Source: Catellatospora citrea (GTDB lineage: Bacteria > Actinomycetota > Actinomycetes > Mycobacteriales > Micromonosporaceae). From it: DNA of 64,000 nt. Numbering within the stretch: the first letter of the stretch is position 1; each line of letters begins with the position of its first letter. The notes below the pieces were generated by a model, which searched no databases, was not told the DNA's origin, and saw only the letters and a list, made by a program, of their open reading frames with translations. Location: the NCBI RefSeq assembly GCF_003610235.1, contig NZ_RAPR01000001.1, positions 7,130,001 to 7,194,000 on the forward strand, in the 5' to 3' direction. The translations under genes were made by a program, and so were the position numbers. Positions 32,852 to 41,575 of this stretch are shown here, in pieces.

Positions 32852-35137
32852 GTGTCCTCGCTGCCTTACCTCGACCCCACGCTGCCGACCGATCAGCGGG
32901 TCGCCGACCTCATCGGGCGGATGACGCTGCCGGAGAAGGTCGGGCAGATGCTCCAGCTCACCGCCCGCGACGGCGTACGCCATCTGGTCGAGGAGTTCCA
33001 TGTCGGCTCCATCCTGCACGCCTCACCCGAGCGGGTGCGCGAGGCCGCGGAGCTGGCCCGCAACTCCCGCCTGGGCATCCCGCTGCTGGTCGCCGAGGAC
33101 TGCATCCACGGCCACTCGTTCTGGGAAGGCGCGACGATCTTCCCGACGCAGCTCGGCATGGCCGCGGCCTGGGACCCCGAGCTCGTCGAGCGGGTCGCCC
33201 GGGTCACCGCCGTCGAGGTCGCCGCGACCGGCGTGCACTGGACCTTCTCCCCGGTGCTGTGCATCGCCCGGGACCTGCGCTGGGGGCGGGTGAGCGAGAC
33301 GTTCGGCGAGGACCCGTTCCTCATCGGCGAGCTGGCCTCGGCCATGGTGCGCGGTTACCAGGGCGACGGCCTGGCCGATCCGACGGCGATCCTGGCCTGC
33401 GCGAAGCACTTCGCCGGCTACTCCGAGACGCAGGGCGGCCGCGACGCCAGCGAGGCCGACATCTCCCGGCGCAAGCTGCGCTCGTGGTTCCTGCCGCCGT
33501 TCGAGCGGGTCGCCCGGGAGGGCTGCCGCACCTTCATGCTCGGCTACCAGTCGATGGACGGGGTGCCCGTCACCGTCAACGACTGGCTGCTCAACGAGGT
33601 GCTGCGCGGCGAGTGGGGCTACCGCGGCACCCTGGTCACCGACTGGGACAACGTCGGTCGCATGGTCTGGGAGCAGCACATCTTCCCCGACTTCACCGCC
33701 GCGTCGGCGGCCGCGGTGAAGGCGGGCAACGACATGGTGATGACCACGCCCGACTTCTTCGAGGGCGCGCAGGACGCCGTCGCCAAGGGGCTGCTGGAGG
33801 AATCGGACCTGGACGCGGCGGTCGCCCGCATCCTCACCCTGAAGTTCGAGCTGGGCCTGTTCGAGAACCCGCGGCACCCCGACCCGGCCCGCCAGGCCGA
33901 GGTCATCGGCGTCGCCGCGCACGCCGAGCTCAACCTCGAGGTCGCCCGGCGCTCGCTGGTGCTGCTGCGCAACGACGGCACGCTGCCGCTGGCGGGCGGC
34001 CTGACGGCCGGGCCCGACGGGCGCGCCGCCGCGCCGGACGCCCCGGCCCGCACCATCGCGATCGTGGGGCCCAACGCCGACGACCCGCACACCCAGCTCG
34101 GCGACTGGGCGGGCGCGTCCGGCCAGGCCGAGTGGCTGCCCGACGGCCACCCGCGCGAGATGATCACGACCGTGCTGGACGGGTTCCGCGAGATCGCCCC
34201 GGCCGGGTGGACGGTCACCCACGCCCGCGGCGCGGACATCGTCGTCACCGGGCCCGACCCCGAGGGCGAGTTCTTCCCCGACGGGCAGCCGCGCCCGGAC
34301 GTCGCGCTGCCCGCCGCGCCCGACGAGGCGCTGATCGCGGCGGCGGTCGCCGACGCGAGCCGGGCCGACTACGTGGTCGCCGTGGTCGGCGACCGCATCG
34401 AGCTGGTCGGGGAGTACCGCTCGACCGCCACACTGGAGCTGGTGGGCGGGCAGGCGGCCCTGCTGGACGCGCTGGCCGCGACGGGCAAGCCGCTGATCGT
34501 GGTGCTGCTGAGCTCCAAGCCGCTGGTGCTGCCCCCGTCGGTGAGCGACGCCGCCGCGATCGTGTACGCCGCCAACCCCGGTATGCGCGGCGGGCGGGCC
34601 GTCGCCGAGCTGCTGCTCGGGCTGATCGAGCCCAGCGGCCGGCTGCCGATCTCGTTCGCCCGGCACGCCGGGCAGCAGCCGACGTACTACAACCAGGTGC
34701 GCGGACAGCACGGCCACCGCTACGCCGACCTGACGCAGGCCCCGGCGTTCGCGTTCGGGCAGGGCCTGAGCTACACCACGGTGGAGTACTCCGACCTGCG
34801 GGTGCTGACCCCGGCCGTGGGCCCGGCCGACACGGTGCGGGCGCGGGTGCAGCTGCGCAACACCGGGGCGCGCCCGGCGCTGGAGACCGTCCAGGTGTAC
34901 GTCAGCGACACGGTGACCTCGGTGACCTGGGCCGAGCACGAGCTGAAGGCCTACCGGCAGGTGTCGGTGGCCCCGGGGGAGACCCGCGTGGTCGAGCTGG
35001 AGCTGCCGGTGTCGGCGTGCTCCATCGTGGACGCGCGCGGGGCGCGGGTGGTCGAGCCGGGCGAGTTCGAGTTGCGGGTCGGCCCGTCCTCGCGCGTCGA
35101 GGACCTGCAGCGGGCCGGGTTCACCGTGGTCGGCTGA
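32852..35137 (+). CDS. GH3 beta-glucosidase
   Basis: A 761-residue GH3 enzyme without a signal peptide, so likely cytoplasmic. The (beta/alpha)8 domain contains KHFAGY (Lys185, His186) and the nucleophile Asp264 in GTLVTDWDNVG. The alpha/beta sandwich follows, then a C-terminal fibronectin-III-like domain with GLSYTTVEYSDL. It hydrolyses terminal beta-glucosidic links in imported oligosaccharides. The GTG start has AAAGGA five bases upstream. It is the second gene of the LacI operon and complements the secreted GH64 enzyme; no sugar transporter gene is present in the window. Confidence 0.94.
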   Translation: MSSLPYLDPTLPTDQRVADLIGRMTLPEKVGQMLQLTARDGVRHLVEEFHVGSILHASPERVREAAELARNSRLGIPLLVAEDCIHGHSFWEGATIFPTQLGMAAAWDPELVERVARVTAVEVAATGVHWTFSPVLCIARDLRWGRVSETFGEDPFLIGELASAMVRGYQGDGLADPTAILACAKHFAGYSETQGGRDASEADISRRKLRSWFLPPFERVAREGCRTFMLGYQSMDGVPVTVNDWLLNEVLRGEWGYRGTLVTDWDNVGRMVWEQHIFPDFTAASAAAVKAGNDMVMTTPDFFEGAQDAVAKGLLEESDLDAAVARILTLKFELGLFENPRHPDPARQAEVIGVAAHAELNLEVARRSLVLLRNDGTLPLAGGLTAGPDGRAAAPDAPARTIAIVGPNADDPHTQLGDWAGASGQAEWLPDGHPREMITTVLDGFREIAPAGWTVTHARGADIVVTGPDPEGEFFPDGQPRPDVALPAAPDEALIAAAVADASRADYVVAVVGDRIELVGEYRSTATLELVGGQAALLDALAATGKPLIVVLLSSKPLVLPPSVSDAAAIVYAANPGMRGGRAVAELLLGLIEPSGRLPISFARHAGQQPTYYNQVRGQHGHRYADLTQAPAFAFGQGLSYTTVEYSDLRVLTPAVGPADTVRARVQLRNTGARPALETVQVYVSDTVTSVTWAEHELKAYRQVSVAPGETRVVELELPVSACSIVDARGARVVEPGEFELRVGPSSRVEDLQRAGFTVVG

Positions 35138-35152
35138 GTCCACGTCGGGCCT

Positions 35153-35183
35153 GAACGGCGGTTCCCCTCGGGAGCCGCCGTTC
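35153..35183 (+). terminator. Terminator of the LacI/GH3 operon
   Basis: GAACGGCGGTTCCC and GGGAGCCGCCGTTC form a 14-base stem with one G-U pair and a three-base loop, 16 bases after the GH3 stop. Confidence 0.8.
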
Positions 35184-35371
35184 GCCGTTTCCGGGGTCAG
35201 GCGCGGGAACCCTGTTGACCGGGTCTCTGTCCGGCCGTCCCAGGTCTGGGCAAAACCAGGCCAAAGCAGGTCGTACAGCAGTAAAGTGATCGTGGCCGCT
35301 GGCAGTTCTCACCCCGGGCCGGGCTGTGCAGCCCGGAGGCGGCGGCGAAGCGCACGAGGGGGAACGCTGCC

Positions 35372-35992
35372 ATGGAGATTCTTCCGGCCTCAATGTTCGT
35401 GCCGGTGGCGCTCGGCTTCTTCGGACTCGCCACCGGCTACCTGATCTACGGCCCGCAGGAGCTGTTCGGCTACCCGCCCCGGGACCGCAACGTCGACCGC
35501 AGCAACGGGGTGTGGGGCATCTGGATGCCCGGTTTCTGCCAGCTCCTGGTCGGCCTCTACCTCTTCGTCGGGCTGACCTGGTTCGAGGTCTTCACCACCA
35601 ACAAGACGCTGTACATGGCGGCCCTGGCGTTCAGCGCCTACGGCATCCACTGGTTCGCCATGGGCTGGATCAGGCTGCAGGGCTCCGACGCCAGGCCCAA
35701 CGGATACATGTCGATCCCCTTCGTCCTGCTGGGCATCCTCGGCATGCTCGTCTTCTTCAGAGCGGGGGACTGGCCGCTCGGGCTGCTCTTCACCGGCCTG
35801 ACCCTGGTGTACGTCGCGGAGTTCTTCGCCAGCTTCAACATCGGCGGCAGGCCCGCGCACGACGGGCACGGGCCGCTCAACCCCGGCCAGAAGGTGCTGG
35901 GCCTGCTGCACATCCTGGTCGGCCTGTGGCTGCTGTACCTGACGTTCGCGGCCACGCTCAACCTGTCCTCGGGGACCCACCTGCCCGCCTGA
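35372..35992 (+). CDS. Polytopic membrane protein, unknown function
   Basis: A 206-residue protein with six predicted membrane segments. The N-terminal stretch GFFGLATGYLIYGPQELFGYP and a central GIHWFAMGWIRL are distinctive. The pattern weakly recalls small six-segment acetate or ammonia channel families, but their signature motifs are missing, so no function is given. No strong ribosome site precedes the ATG. It stands as a single gene. Confidence 0.65.
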   Translation: MEILPASMFVPVALGFFGLATGYLIYGPQELFGYPPRDRNVDRSNGVWGIWMPGFCQLLVGLYLFVGLTWFEVFTTNKTLYMAALAFSAYGIHWFAMGWIRLQGSDARPNGYMSIPFVLLGILGMLVFFRAGDWPLGLLFTGLTLVYVAEFFASFNIGGRPAHDGHGPLNPGQKVLGLLHILVGLWLLYLTFAATLNLSSGTHLPA

Positions 35993-36020
35993 CCCGCCGG
36001 AGCCGATGCCCGGCAAGGTC

Positions 36021-36049
36021 TTTACATAGGTAGATCATCGCCATATCTT
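36021..36049 (+). promoter_or_regulatory. Promoter of the leaderless PadR operon
   Basis: TTTACA (36021-36026), a 17-base spacer and TATCTT (36044-36049), then six bases to the PadR ATG. It is the clearest leaderless promoter in the window. Confidence 0.65.
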
Positions 36050-36055
36050 AGCCTC

Positions 36056-36415
36056 ATGAGTATCACTCCGATGAGGATGCGGGAGCCTACCTACTTCATC
36101 CTGGCGTCGCTTCAGGACGAGCCCCTGCACGGCTGGGCCATCATCAAGAGGGCCGACGAGCTGTCACGAGGCCAGGTCAAACTCGCCACCGGCACGCTGT
36201 ACTCGGCCCTCGACCGCCTGACCGGCGAGCAGCTGGTGCGGGTCTCCGACGAGGAGATCGTCAACGGCCGGGCCCGCCGCTACTACACCCTCACCGACGC
36301 GGGCCTGGTCGCCCTGCGCGAGGAGGCGGCGCGCCTGGCCGACGCGGCCCGGATCGTCACCGAACGCGGCACGGGCACGGTGCGGCCCGTACGCCCCGGG
36401 GTGATGCCCGCGTGA
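36056..36415 (+). CDS. PadR-family transcriptional regulator
   Basis: A 119-residue winged-helix regulator of the short PadR-s2 type. Typical segments are EPTYFILASLQDEPLHGWAI, TGTLYSALDRLTGEQLV and RRYYTLTDAGLVAL. It overlaps the next gene by four bases (GTGA), so the two are co-translated. PadR proteins with such membrane-protein partners commonly autoregulate. Confidence 0.9.
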   Translation: MSITPMRMREPTYFILASLQDEPLHGWAIIKRADELSRGQVKLATGTLYSALDRLTGEQLVRVSDEEIVNGRARRYYTLTDAGLVALREEAARLADAARIVTERGTGTVRPVRPGVMPA

Positions 36416-37374
36416 GCACGGAGATCGAACGCCGCTACGAGCGGCTGCTGCGCCTGTACCCGAAGGCCTATCTGGACCACCGTGGCGCGGAGATGCTGGG
36501 CACGCTCCTGGACGCCGCGGACGACGGGCGGGGGCGCCCCCCGCGGCGAGAGATCGCCGCGCTGATGCTCGGCGCGCTGCGGGCGCGGGTCGGCGCGGCT
36601 GCGGGCCTGCCCGTCGGAGAGGCCTGGCTGTCGGCGGTGCGGGTGGGCGCGCTGCTGCTGCTCGCTTACGGCGCGGCGCTGTCCGCGACCCGGGCCGGCC
36701 GTGTCGTCTTCTCTGACCTGCTGGGCGACGGGCTGCGGCTGGCAACGGAGCTCGGGTTCGTCGGCGCGACCGTGGCCCTGGTGCCGGCCCTCTACCTGGC
36801 CGCCCGGGGCCGCTACGGGTGGGCCACCGCGATCGCCGGGGTGGGATTCGCCTTTGAACAGTTGGCGCAGATCGGCCCCCATCTCTACTGGAATATCAAA
36901 TGGGCTGCCGAGGAACCCCCGCTGACCGAAGGGTGGGCGCAGATCAGCTGGCATCTCCTCGAGGACCGGTTGGCGGACTACAAGTTCTGGCCGCTGACGC
37001 TGGCCGTCCTGCTGATGCTGCCATTGCTGCGCCGGCGGCTGGCCGTGCCCGGCACACCCCTGTGGTGGCTGCTGGCCGTGCCGCTGTCGGTGCTCCTCCT
37101 GCCGACAGACTTCAACGCCACGCTCCGCTGGCAGCCGTTCGCGCTGACGGCCGTCTGCCTGGGCGCGCTGGCGTGGTCGTTCGTGGATGCGCGGGTGGGC
37201 CTGGCGGTGGCGGTGCTGCCGCTGCCGCTGTTCCTGCAGGGCCTGGGACACCGTTACCTGCCGAGCCTCCAGGGCAACGATTACAGCGTGTCGGCGATCA
37301 TTGCTCCTGCCGTCGTCACGGCGGTCCTGATCGCCGCCGGTGCGGTGCTGGTGCGCCGGCAGGCGCGACTATGA
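36412..37374 (+). CDS. PadR-associated membrane protein
   Basis: A 320-residue protein. The first 65 residues are soluble (ERRYERLLRLYPKAYLDHRGAEMLGTLLDAADDGRG), a sequence type seen repeatedly downstream of PadR genes in actinomycetes. Seven to eight membrane segments follow. The function is unknown; a sensor or partner of the PadR regulator is plausible from the coupled genes. Confidence 0.72.
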   Translation: MSTEIERRYERLLRLYPKAYLDHRGAEMLGTLLDAADDGRGRPPRREIAALMLGALRARVGAAAGLPVGEAWLSAVRVGALLLLAYGAALSATRAGRVVFSDLLGDGLRLATELGFVGATVALVPALYLAARGRYGWATAIAGVGFAFEQLAQIGPHLYWNIKWAAEEPPLTEGWAQISWHLLEDRLADYKFWPLTLAVLLMLPLLRRRLAVPGTPLWWLLAVPLSVLLLPTDFNATLRWQPFALTAVCLGALAWSFVDARVGLAVAVLPLPLFLQGLGHRYLPSLQGNDYSVSAIIAPAVVTAVLIAAGAVLVRRQARL

Positions 37375-37451
37375 CACCGGGGGAGTCGGCCCGCCGGCCG
37401 GTGTCGACTCCCCCGCTAAGGCATGCGAAGTCAACACCTTGAGCACCGCTC

Positions 37452-37976
37452 TCAGCCGTCGAAGAGTGCGGCGAGTTTCGGCAGGCGTCGGCGGTCCTCG
37501 TCGGCGTCCTCGAAGTCCCATCCCGGGCCGAGCTGCGGGTAACGGCCGGTGACCGCAGGCGGCTCCTGGCCGCCGGTCACGACCTCGTAGGCGTCCCACA
37601 CCACGCCGTACATGGACTCGCACTCGAGGTCGGCCTCGTCGCCGGCGGCGACACGCCGGACCGCGGGCAGGTCGGCGAGGGTGTCGGGATCGGCCACCGC
37701 GCGCTCGAACACCGCGCGCCCCTGGGTGAGCAGCCAGCCGCGGAAGTACTCGAAGCCGTCGTCGGAGCAGCCACCGTTGATCAGATACGCCGCATGCCAC
37801 AGGCTCCACCGGTAGGAACGCGCCCGCAGGTCCCACAGCGGCTGCGCCAGCAGCGCGACCTTCTCCGCGGGCAGGGCGGTCAGCAGGGCCAGCGTCCGTT
37901 CGGCGACGTCCTCGGCGTCCGACGGGTCGGCCGCGGACTCCCGGGCCTTCTCGACCACCTGCCAGAACTCCTCCAT
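37452..37976 (-). CDS. DUF4240 protein
   Basis: A 174-residue protein matching the DUF4240 family: it starts MEEFWQVVEKAR and carries the conserved NGGCSDDGFEYFRGWLLTQGR. Family members are small cytoplasmic proteins of unknown role, sometimes linked to polymorphic toxin immunity in other bacteria. The start could be a GTG two codons upstream. Confidence 0.83.
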   Translation of the reverse strand: MEEFWQVVEKARESAADPSDAEDVAERTLALLTALPAEKVALLAQPLWDLRARSYRWSLWHAAYLINGGCSDDGFEYFRGWLLTQGRAVFERAVADPDTLADLPAVRRVAAGDEADLECESMYGVVWDAYEVVTGGQEPPAVTGRYPQLGPGWDFEDADEDRRRLPKLAALFDG

Positions 37977-38217
37977 GCTCACGATGCAGGAGTATGGCAG
38001 CGGGCTGGGACATCGCGATCGGAGCCGGCCGGCCCCGGCCGGGCGGTTGCGGGGCAGCCAGGAGCAATGCGATGTCGAGCCCGCCCAGGTTCGGCCGCGG
38101 ACGGCGCCGTCAAGGCTGACGGCCGCGCGCGTCCGGCGGCCACGATAAGGTGCCCGATGCCGCGACCGACGGGTCTTCGTCGTGGTGACCGACCGGTTGC
38201 GGGGGAAGAGGACAAGC

Positions 38218-38712
38218 GTGAGCATGGTGCTGATCGGACGCCGGTTGTCGGCCGGTGAGCTGCAGGCGGTTCTCGACGATGCCGCGGTCGTGGACGACCT
38301 GCTCTACGGCGACCTCGAAGACGACGACGGCGAGATGCCCGAGCCCGAACTGGACCTCGGCAAGTCGTGGCATGGCGTCCACTACCTGCTCACCGGCACC
38401 GCCTGGGACATCAGCCAGGGTGCCGGCGAGGCCGTGCTCGGTGGTGAGGAGATCGGCGAGGACGGAGGCTACGGCCCGGCCAGGCTGTTCACGCCGGAGG
38501 CGGTCCGTGCGGTCGCCGCCGCACTCGACGCGCTGGACGTCGACGCGCTGCGCGCCCGGTTCGATCCGCAGGCGATGACGGCCCTGGACATCTACCCGAA
38601 CCTCTGGGCGGAGATGGAGTTCGACTACCTGGCGCAGAACCTCACCGACCTGCACCGGTTCTATCGAAGCGCGGCCGACGACGGCCAGGCGATACTGCTG
38701 GTCATCACCTGA
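38218..38712 (+). CDS. DUF1877 (YfbM-like) protein
   Basis: A 164-residue acidic protein of the DUF1877 family, with KSWHGVHYLLTGTAWD and YGPARLFTPEAVRAVAAAL as conserved blocks. The GTG start has GAGGA five bases upstream. The function is unknown. It lies about 240 bases from the divergent DUF4240 gene; both belong to families of small unknown proteins that often occur as lone genes. Confidence 0.82.
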   Translation: MSMVLIGRRLSAGELQAVLDDAAVVDDLLYGDLEDDDGEMPEPELDLGKSWHGVHYLLTGTAWDISQGAGEAVLGGEEIGEDGGYGPARLFTPEAVRAVAAALDALDVDALRARFDPQAMTALDIYPNLWAEMEFDYLAQNLTDLHRFYRSAADDGQAILLVIT

Positions 38713-38720
38713 CATGGGGA

Positions 38721-38748
38721 CGACGGCCAGGCGCCGGGTCTGCCGTCG
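38721..38748 (+). terminator. Possible terminator after the DUF1877 gene
   Basis: CGACGGC and GCCGTCG can form a seven-base stem with a 14-base loop, followed by a T-rich stretch (GTCTTCTTTCC) about ten bases later. The fit is weak. Confidence 0.35.
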
Positions 38749-38858
38749 CCGGCCGTTGACGTCTTCTTTCCGCCTTCCACGTCGGTGAGGTCCGGTAACC
38801 GATGATGTCCACCTGACCTCGCCCGGCCACGGCTTAGGGCTGGAGGAGGTGATGCTTC

Positions 38859-39224
38859 TCAGAGCCAGCTCGTGCCCAGCCACGCGGTTGCGGCGGCGGC
38901 CACGAGGAGTGCGATGTTGAGTCCGATCAGGCGGGCCTCGCCGCGGGACAGGTGGAGCGCGATGCCGCCGACCTGGATCAGCGCGAGGCCGATCGCCGCG
39001 GCGACGGCGAGCCAGGACGCGATGCCGGTGAGCGGCGGCAGGATCAGCCCGACCGCGCCGAGGATCTCCAGCGCGCCGATGGTCCGGACCAGTGGCATCG
39101 GGACCCGGTCGACCCAGCCCATCATGGGCTGGAGCTGTTCCTGGCTCTGGGCGACCTTCTTGCCTCCGGCGTAGAGGTAGAACACCGCGAGCAGCGCCGC
39201 GACGATCCAGTAGGCGAGTTCCAT
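38859..39224 (-). CDS. DoxX-like small membrane protein
   Basis: A 121-residue protein with four membrane segments. It has the DoxX-like features AVFYLYAGGKKV and GALEILGAVGLILPP. GGGAG lies before the ATG. It is divergent from the HxlR regulator across a region with a perfect palindrome, so it is the likely regulated target. DoxX-type proteins are linked to redox and electrophile stress, but the biochemical role is not settled. Confidence 0.82.
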   Translation of the reverse strand: MELAYWIVAALLAVFYLYAGGKKVAQSQEQLQPMMGWVDRVPMPLVRTIGALEILGAVGLILPPLTGIASWLAVAAAIGLALIQVGGIALHLSRGEARLIGLNIALLVAAAATAWLGTSWL

Positions 39225-39259
39225 GGTGGCTCCCTGGTGACGAAACATGGGGGTGAGCA

Positions 39260-39274
39260 GGATGGTTACCATCC
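39260..39274. promoter_or_regulatory. HxlR-type operator palindrome
   Basis: GGATGGT-T-ACCATCC is a perfect 15-base palindrome in the 128-base gap between the DoxX-like and HxlR genes. Confidence 0.6.
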
Positions 39275-39352
39275 GGAAGCAGCTACAGGATGCGTCACCG
39301 TCGAACTGCTTACAAAAGGCACATGTGTGTGCGTGAGGCACAGGGGGTTGTC

Positions 39353-39730
39353 ATGTCGGACTACGAGCACACGTGCATGATCCGAGGAGACGGCGGTCAG
39401 ACGATCCGGGCGATCCTGGATCAGATCTGTAACAAGTGGACGCTGCTCATCGTGGCGACCCTCGACCGGGGCACGCTGCGCTTCACCGAGCTGCACCAGC
39501 AGATACCGGGGATCTCCCAGCGCATGCTGACGTTGACGCTGCGCAACCTGGAGCGCGACGGCCTGGTGGCCCGGACGGTGTTCGCCGAGGTGCCGCCACG
39601 GGTGGAGTACGCGCTGACCGCCACCGGCAAGAGCCTCATCCCGCCCGCGCTGGCGTTGGCCGGCTGGGCCGTCGAACACGTCCCGCACATCGAGGCCAGC
39701 CGAGCCGCGTACCAGACGCGGACCGGGTAA
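39353..39730 (+). CDS. HxlR-family transcriptional regulator
   Basis: A 125-residue winged-helix protein. CNKWTLLIVATLDRGTLRF and GISQRMLTLTLRNLERDGLV are classic HxlR segments. Cys residues in HTCMIRG and QICNKW could sense electrophiles or oxidants, as in the HypR/QorR/YodB branch; that is inference. AGGGGG lies six bases before the ATG. It probably controls the divergent DoxX-like gene and itself. Confidence 0.92.
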   Translation: MSDYEHTCMIRGDGGQTIRAILDQICNKWTLLIVATLDRGTLRFTELHQQIPGISQRMLTLTLRNLERDGLVARTVFAEVPPRVEYALTATGKSLIPPALALAGWAVEHVPHIEASRAAYQTRTG

Positions 39731-39762
39731 TCCGGGCCGGCCCCGCGTGGCAGGATGGCCCG

Positions 39763-40242
39763 ATGCCCGTCGTGGAGGCCGTTGCGATCGTCCCCGTCCC
39801 GCCCGCGGTCGCGTTCGCCGTGTCGCAGACCACCGGCGAGACCCGCTACCGCTGGGACCCGTTCGTGCGGGAGCAGCGGCTGCTCGACGGCGCGGCCCGG
39901 CCCGGCAAGGGCGTGCGCACGTTCACGCGGTCCCGGCACGGCTTGACCATGGTCAGCGAGTACGTCTCCTACGCCCCGCCCACCAACGTGGGCATGAAGA
40001 TGGTCCGCGGGCCGTGGTTCTTCGAGATGATGGCCGGCGGCTGGCGCTTCGCCCCGGCCGAGGAGCCGGGGCACACGGTCGCGACCTGGCGTTACCACTT
40101 CCGCACCCGGCCCGCTCTGCTCCGCCCGATCGCCGACCGCATCGGCGTCTGGCTGCTGGGACGGGACATCCGCCGCCGCATCGCGGGTTTCGCCGCCGGA
40201 TGCCAGGATCCGGCGGTGCTGGCGAAGGTCGACGAGGGCTGA
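39763..40242 (+). CDS. SRPBCC-family (START-like) protein
   Basis: A 159-residue helix-grip protein of the SRPBCC/polyketide-cyclase superfamily. It starts MPVVEAVAIVPVPPAVAFAVSQ and ends with LLGRDIRRRIAGF. Such proteins bind hydrophobic ligands. It lies 33 bases downstream of HxlR and may read through from it, but CAGGAT six bases before its ATG suggests its own leaderless start. Confidence 0.72.
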   Translation: MPVVEAVAIVPVPPAVAFAVSQTTGETRYRWDPFVREQRLLDGAARPGKGVRTFTRSRHGLTMVSEYVSYAPPTNVGMKMVRGPWFFEMMAGGWRFAPAEEPGHTVATWRYHFRTRPALLRPIADRIGVWLLGRDIRRRIAGFAAGCQDPAVLAKVDEG

Positions 40243-40273
40243 GACTGTCGGCGGACCGCTGTACGATCCGCCG

Positions 40274-40627
40274 ATGACCGGACGAAGCCTCCTGCTCCGC
40301 TTCTCGTACTTCGAGCACGACTGGGACGAGGCGATCGAGGGCGTCGAGGCGATGGAGGCCGAACTGCTGCGACGTGCCGCTGAAGGGGAGTGGCACGAGG
40401 TCGTCGACGACGAGCCGGACGAGTTCGACACCCTCGACGATCTGGTCCGGCGGGCCGAGGAGGTCATCGTCGGTGAGTGGGAGATGCCCGTGGAGGCGGT
40501 CCGGCTGCCGCTGGACAAGCTTCGCGTGATCATCGCCGAGGGCGGCTGGACGTTCGCGAAGGGCGAGTTCTCCGACTTCGAAGGCCACCACAACGACACC
40601 GAGCTGATGGTGAAACTGGTCCGTTAG
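40274..40627 (+). CDS. Small acidic hypothetical protein
   Basis: A 117-residue very acidic protein (EHDWDEAIEGVEAMEAELL, VVDDEPDEFDTLDDLV). TACGAT lies six bases before the ATG, suggesting a leaderless transcript. No domain is recognised. It ends 48 bases before the convergent manganese exporter gene. Confidence 0.62.
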   Translation: MTGRSLLLRFSYFEHDWDEAIEGVEAMEAELLRRAAEGEWHEVVDDEPDEFDTLDDLVRRAEEVIVGEWEMPVEAVRLPLDKLRVIIAEGGWTFAKGEFSDFEGHHNDTELMVKLVR

Positions 40628-40636
40628 CGCGGGTGG

Positions 40637-40668
40637 CAGGGGCGACGTGGTCTCGCACGCCGCCCCTG
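40637..40668. terminator. Hairpin between convergent genes
   Basis: CAGGGGCG pairs with CGCCCCTG across a 16-base loop midway between two convergent stop codons. It is a probable bidirectional terminator. Confidence 0.5.
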
Positions 40669-40674
40669 GCGTCG

Positions 40675-41262
40675 TCAGGTGAGCTGGCCGACGGCGTCCA
40701 CCAGCAGCCATACGCCGAAAAGGACGAACAGCGCGGCCGCGCCGTAGCGCACGGCCCGTTCGGGCAGGCTGCGGCCGAGCCAGCGGCCGACCAGGATGGC
40801 CAGCGCGTCCGCGGCGACCATGCCCACCGTCGAGCCGACCCAGGTGCCGAACCAGCCGTGCTGTGTGGCCAGGGTGATGGTCGCCAGCATCGTCTTGTCG
40901 CCGAGTTCGGCGAGGAAGAACGCGCCGCCCACGGCCCACAGCGCCGACTTTCCGCCGCGCTGGGCCTTGGTCTTCTCCTCCTCGGTGAGGCTGTCGCCGC
41001 GCAGGGTCCAGGCGGCGAACGCCAGGAACGCCACGCCCGCGGCCAGGGCGATCCAGCCGGTCGGCAGCGCGCTGCCCAGCCCGACGCCGACGCCGACCGA
41101 TACGAGGTGCACCACGGCGGTGGCGATGGTGATACCGGCCAGCACGATGCCGGTGCGGTAGCGGGTGGCGAACGTCATCGCCATCAGCTGCGACTTGTCA
41201 CCCAGCTCGGCTACGAAGATCACGCCGAAACTGATCGCCAGAGCGGCGAGGAAACCTTCCAC
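40675..41262 (-). CDS. GDT1/UPF0016-family manganese exporter
   Basis: A 195-residue protein with six membrane segments in two related halves. Each half carries the family motif: VAELGDKSQL near the N-terminus and LAELGDKTML in the middle. The acidic Glu and Asp residues form the cation site. Bacterial members (MneA type) export Mn2+. I chose the GTG start at 41262, with GGGAGG five bases upstream, over an in-frame ATG that would place that site inside the gene. A yybP-ykoY riboswitch lies in the leader, which strongly supports manganese as substrate. Confidence 0.93.
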   Translation of the reverse strand: MEGFLAALAISFGVIFVAELGDKSQLMAMTFATRYRTGIVLAGITIATAVVHLVSVGVGVGLGSALPTGWIALAAGVAFLAFAAWTLRGDSLTEEEKTKAQRGGKSALWAVGGAFFLAELGDKTMLATITLATQHGWFGTWVGSTVGMVAADALAILVGRWLGRSLPERAVRYGAAALFVLFGVWLLVDAVGQLT

Positions 41263-41304
41263 TGCGTCCTCCCGGGACATGTTCACCGGGTGGAAGACGC
41301 GCGC

Positions 41305-41445
41305 GACGACCTCGACCCGGCATGGACTGCCTGAGTCGAAGGTCTCGCTCACCTGGCCGAAGCCAGGTCGGGTGGCCGGGACCGCCGGAGCGGGCCAGTA
41401 TGTCGACCACCACGTTCGGGAGCTACTCCCCTTCGCGCTGCCGAC
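41305..41445 (-). ncRNA. yybP-ykoY manganese riboswitch
   Basis: The leader RNA of the exporter gene carries the hallmark AAGGGGAGTAGCT (41433-41421, minus strand), a central strong hairpin ACCTGGCTTCGGCCAGGT, then GAGCGAGACC and a distal helix pairing GACCTTCGACTC with GGGTCGAGGTC. These blocks and their order match actinobacterial yybP-ykoY elements, which bind Mn2+ between two docked loops and switch on manganese exporters. A TAACGT -10 box (41449-41444) lies just upstream. The boundaries are approximate. Confidence 0.88.
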
Positions 41446-41575
41446 GTTAGCGCAGCGCACCCCGCTCGCGACGGCTTGAGTGGCGGGGGACACACCCGTG
41501 CGGCATCGGCGTTCTCGCCATCGCCCGATTCGTACCCGCACGTCTCACGCTGAGTGATCATGGTTGGATGGGGCG

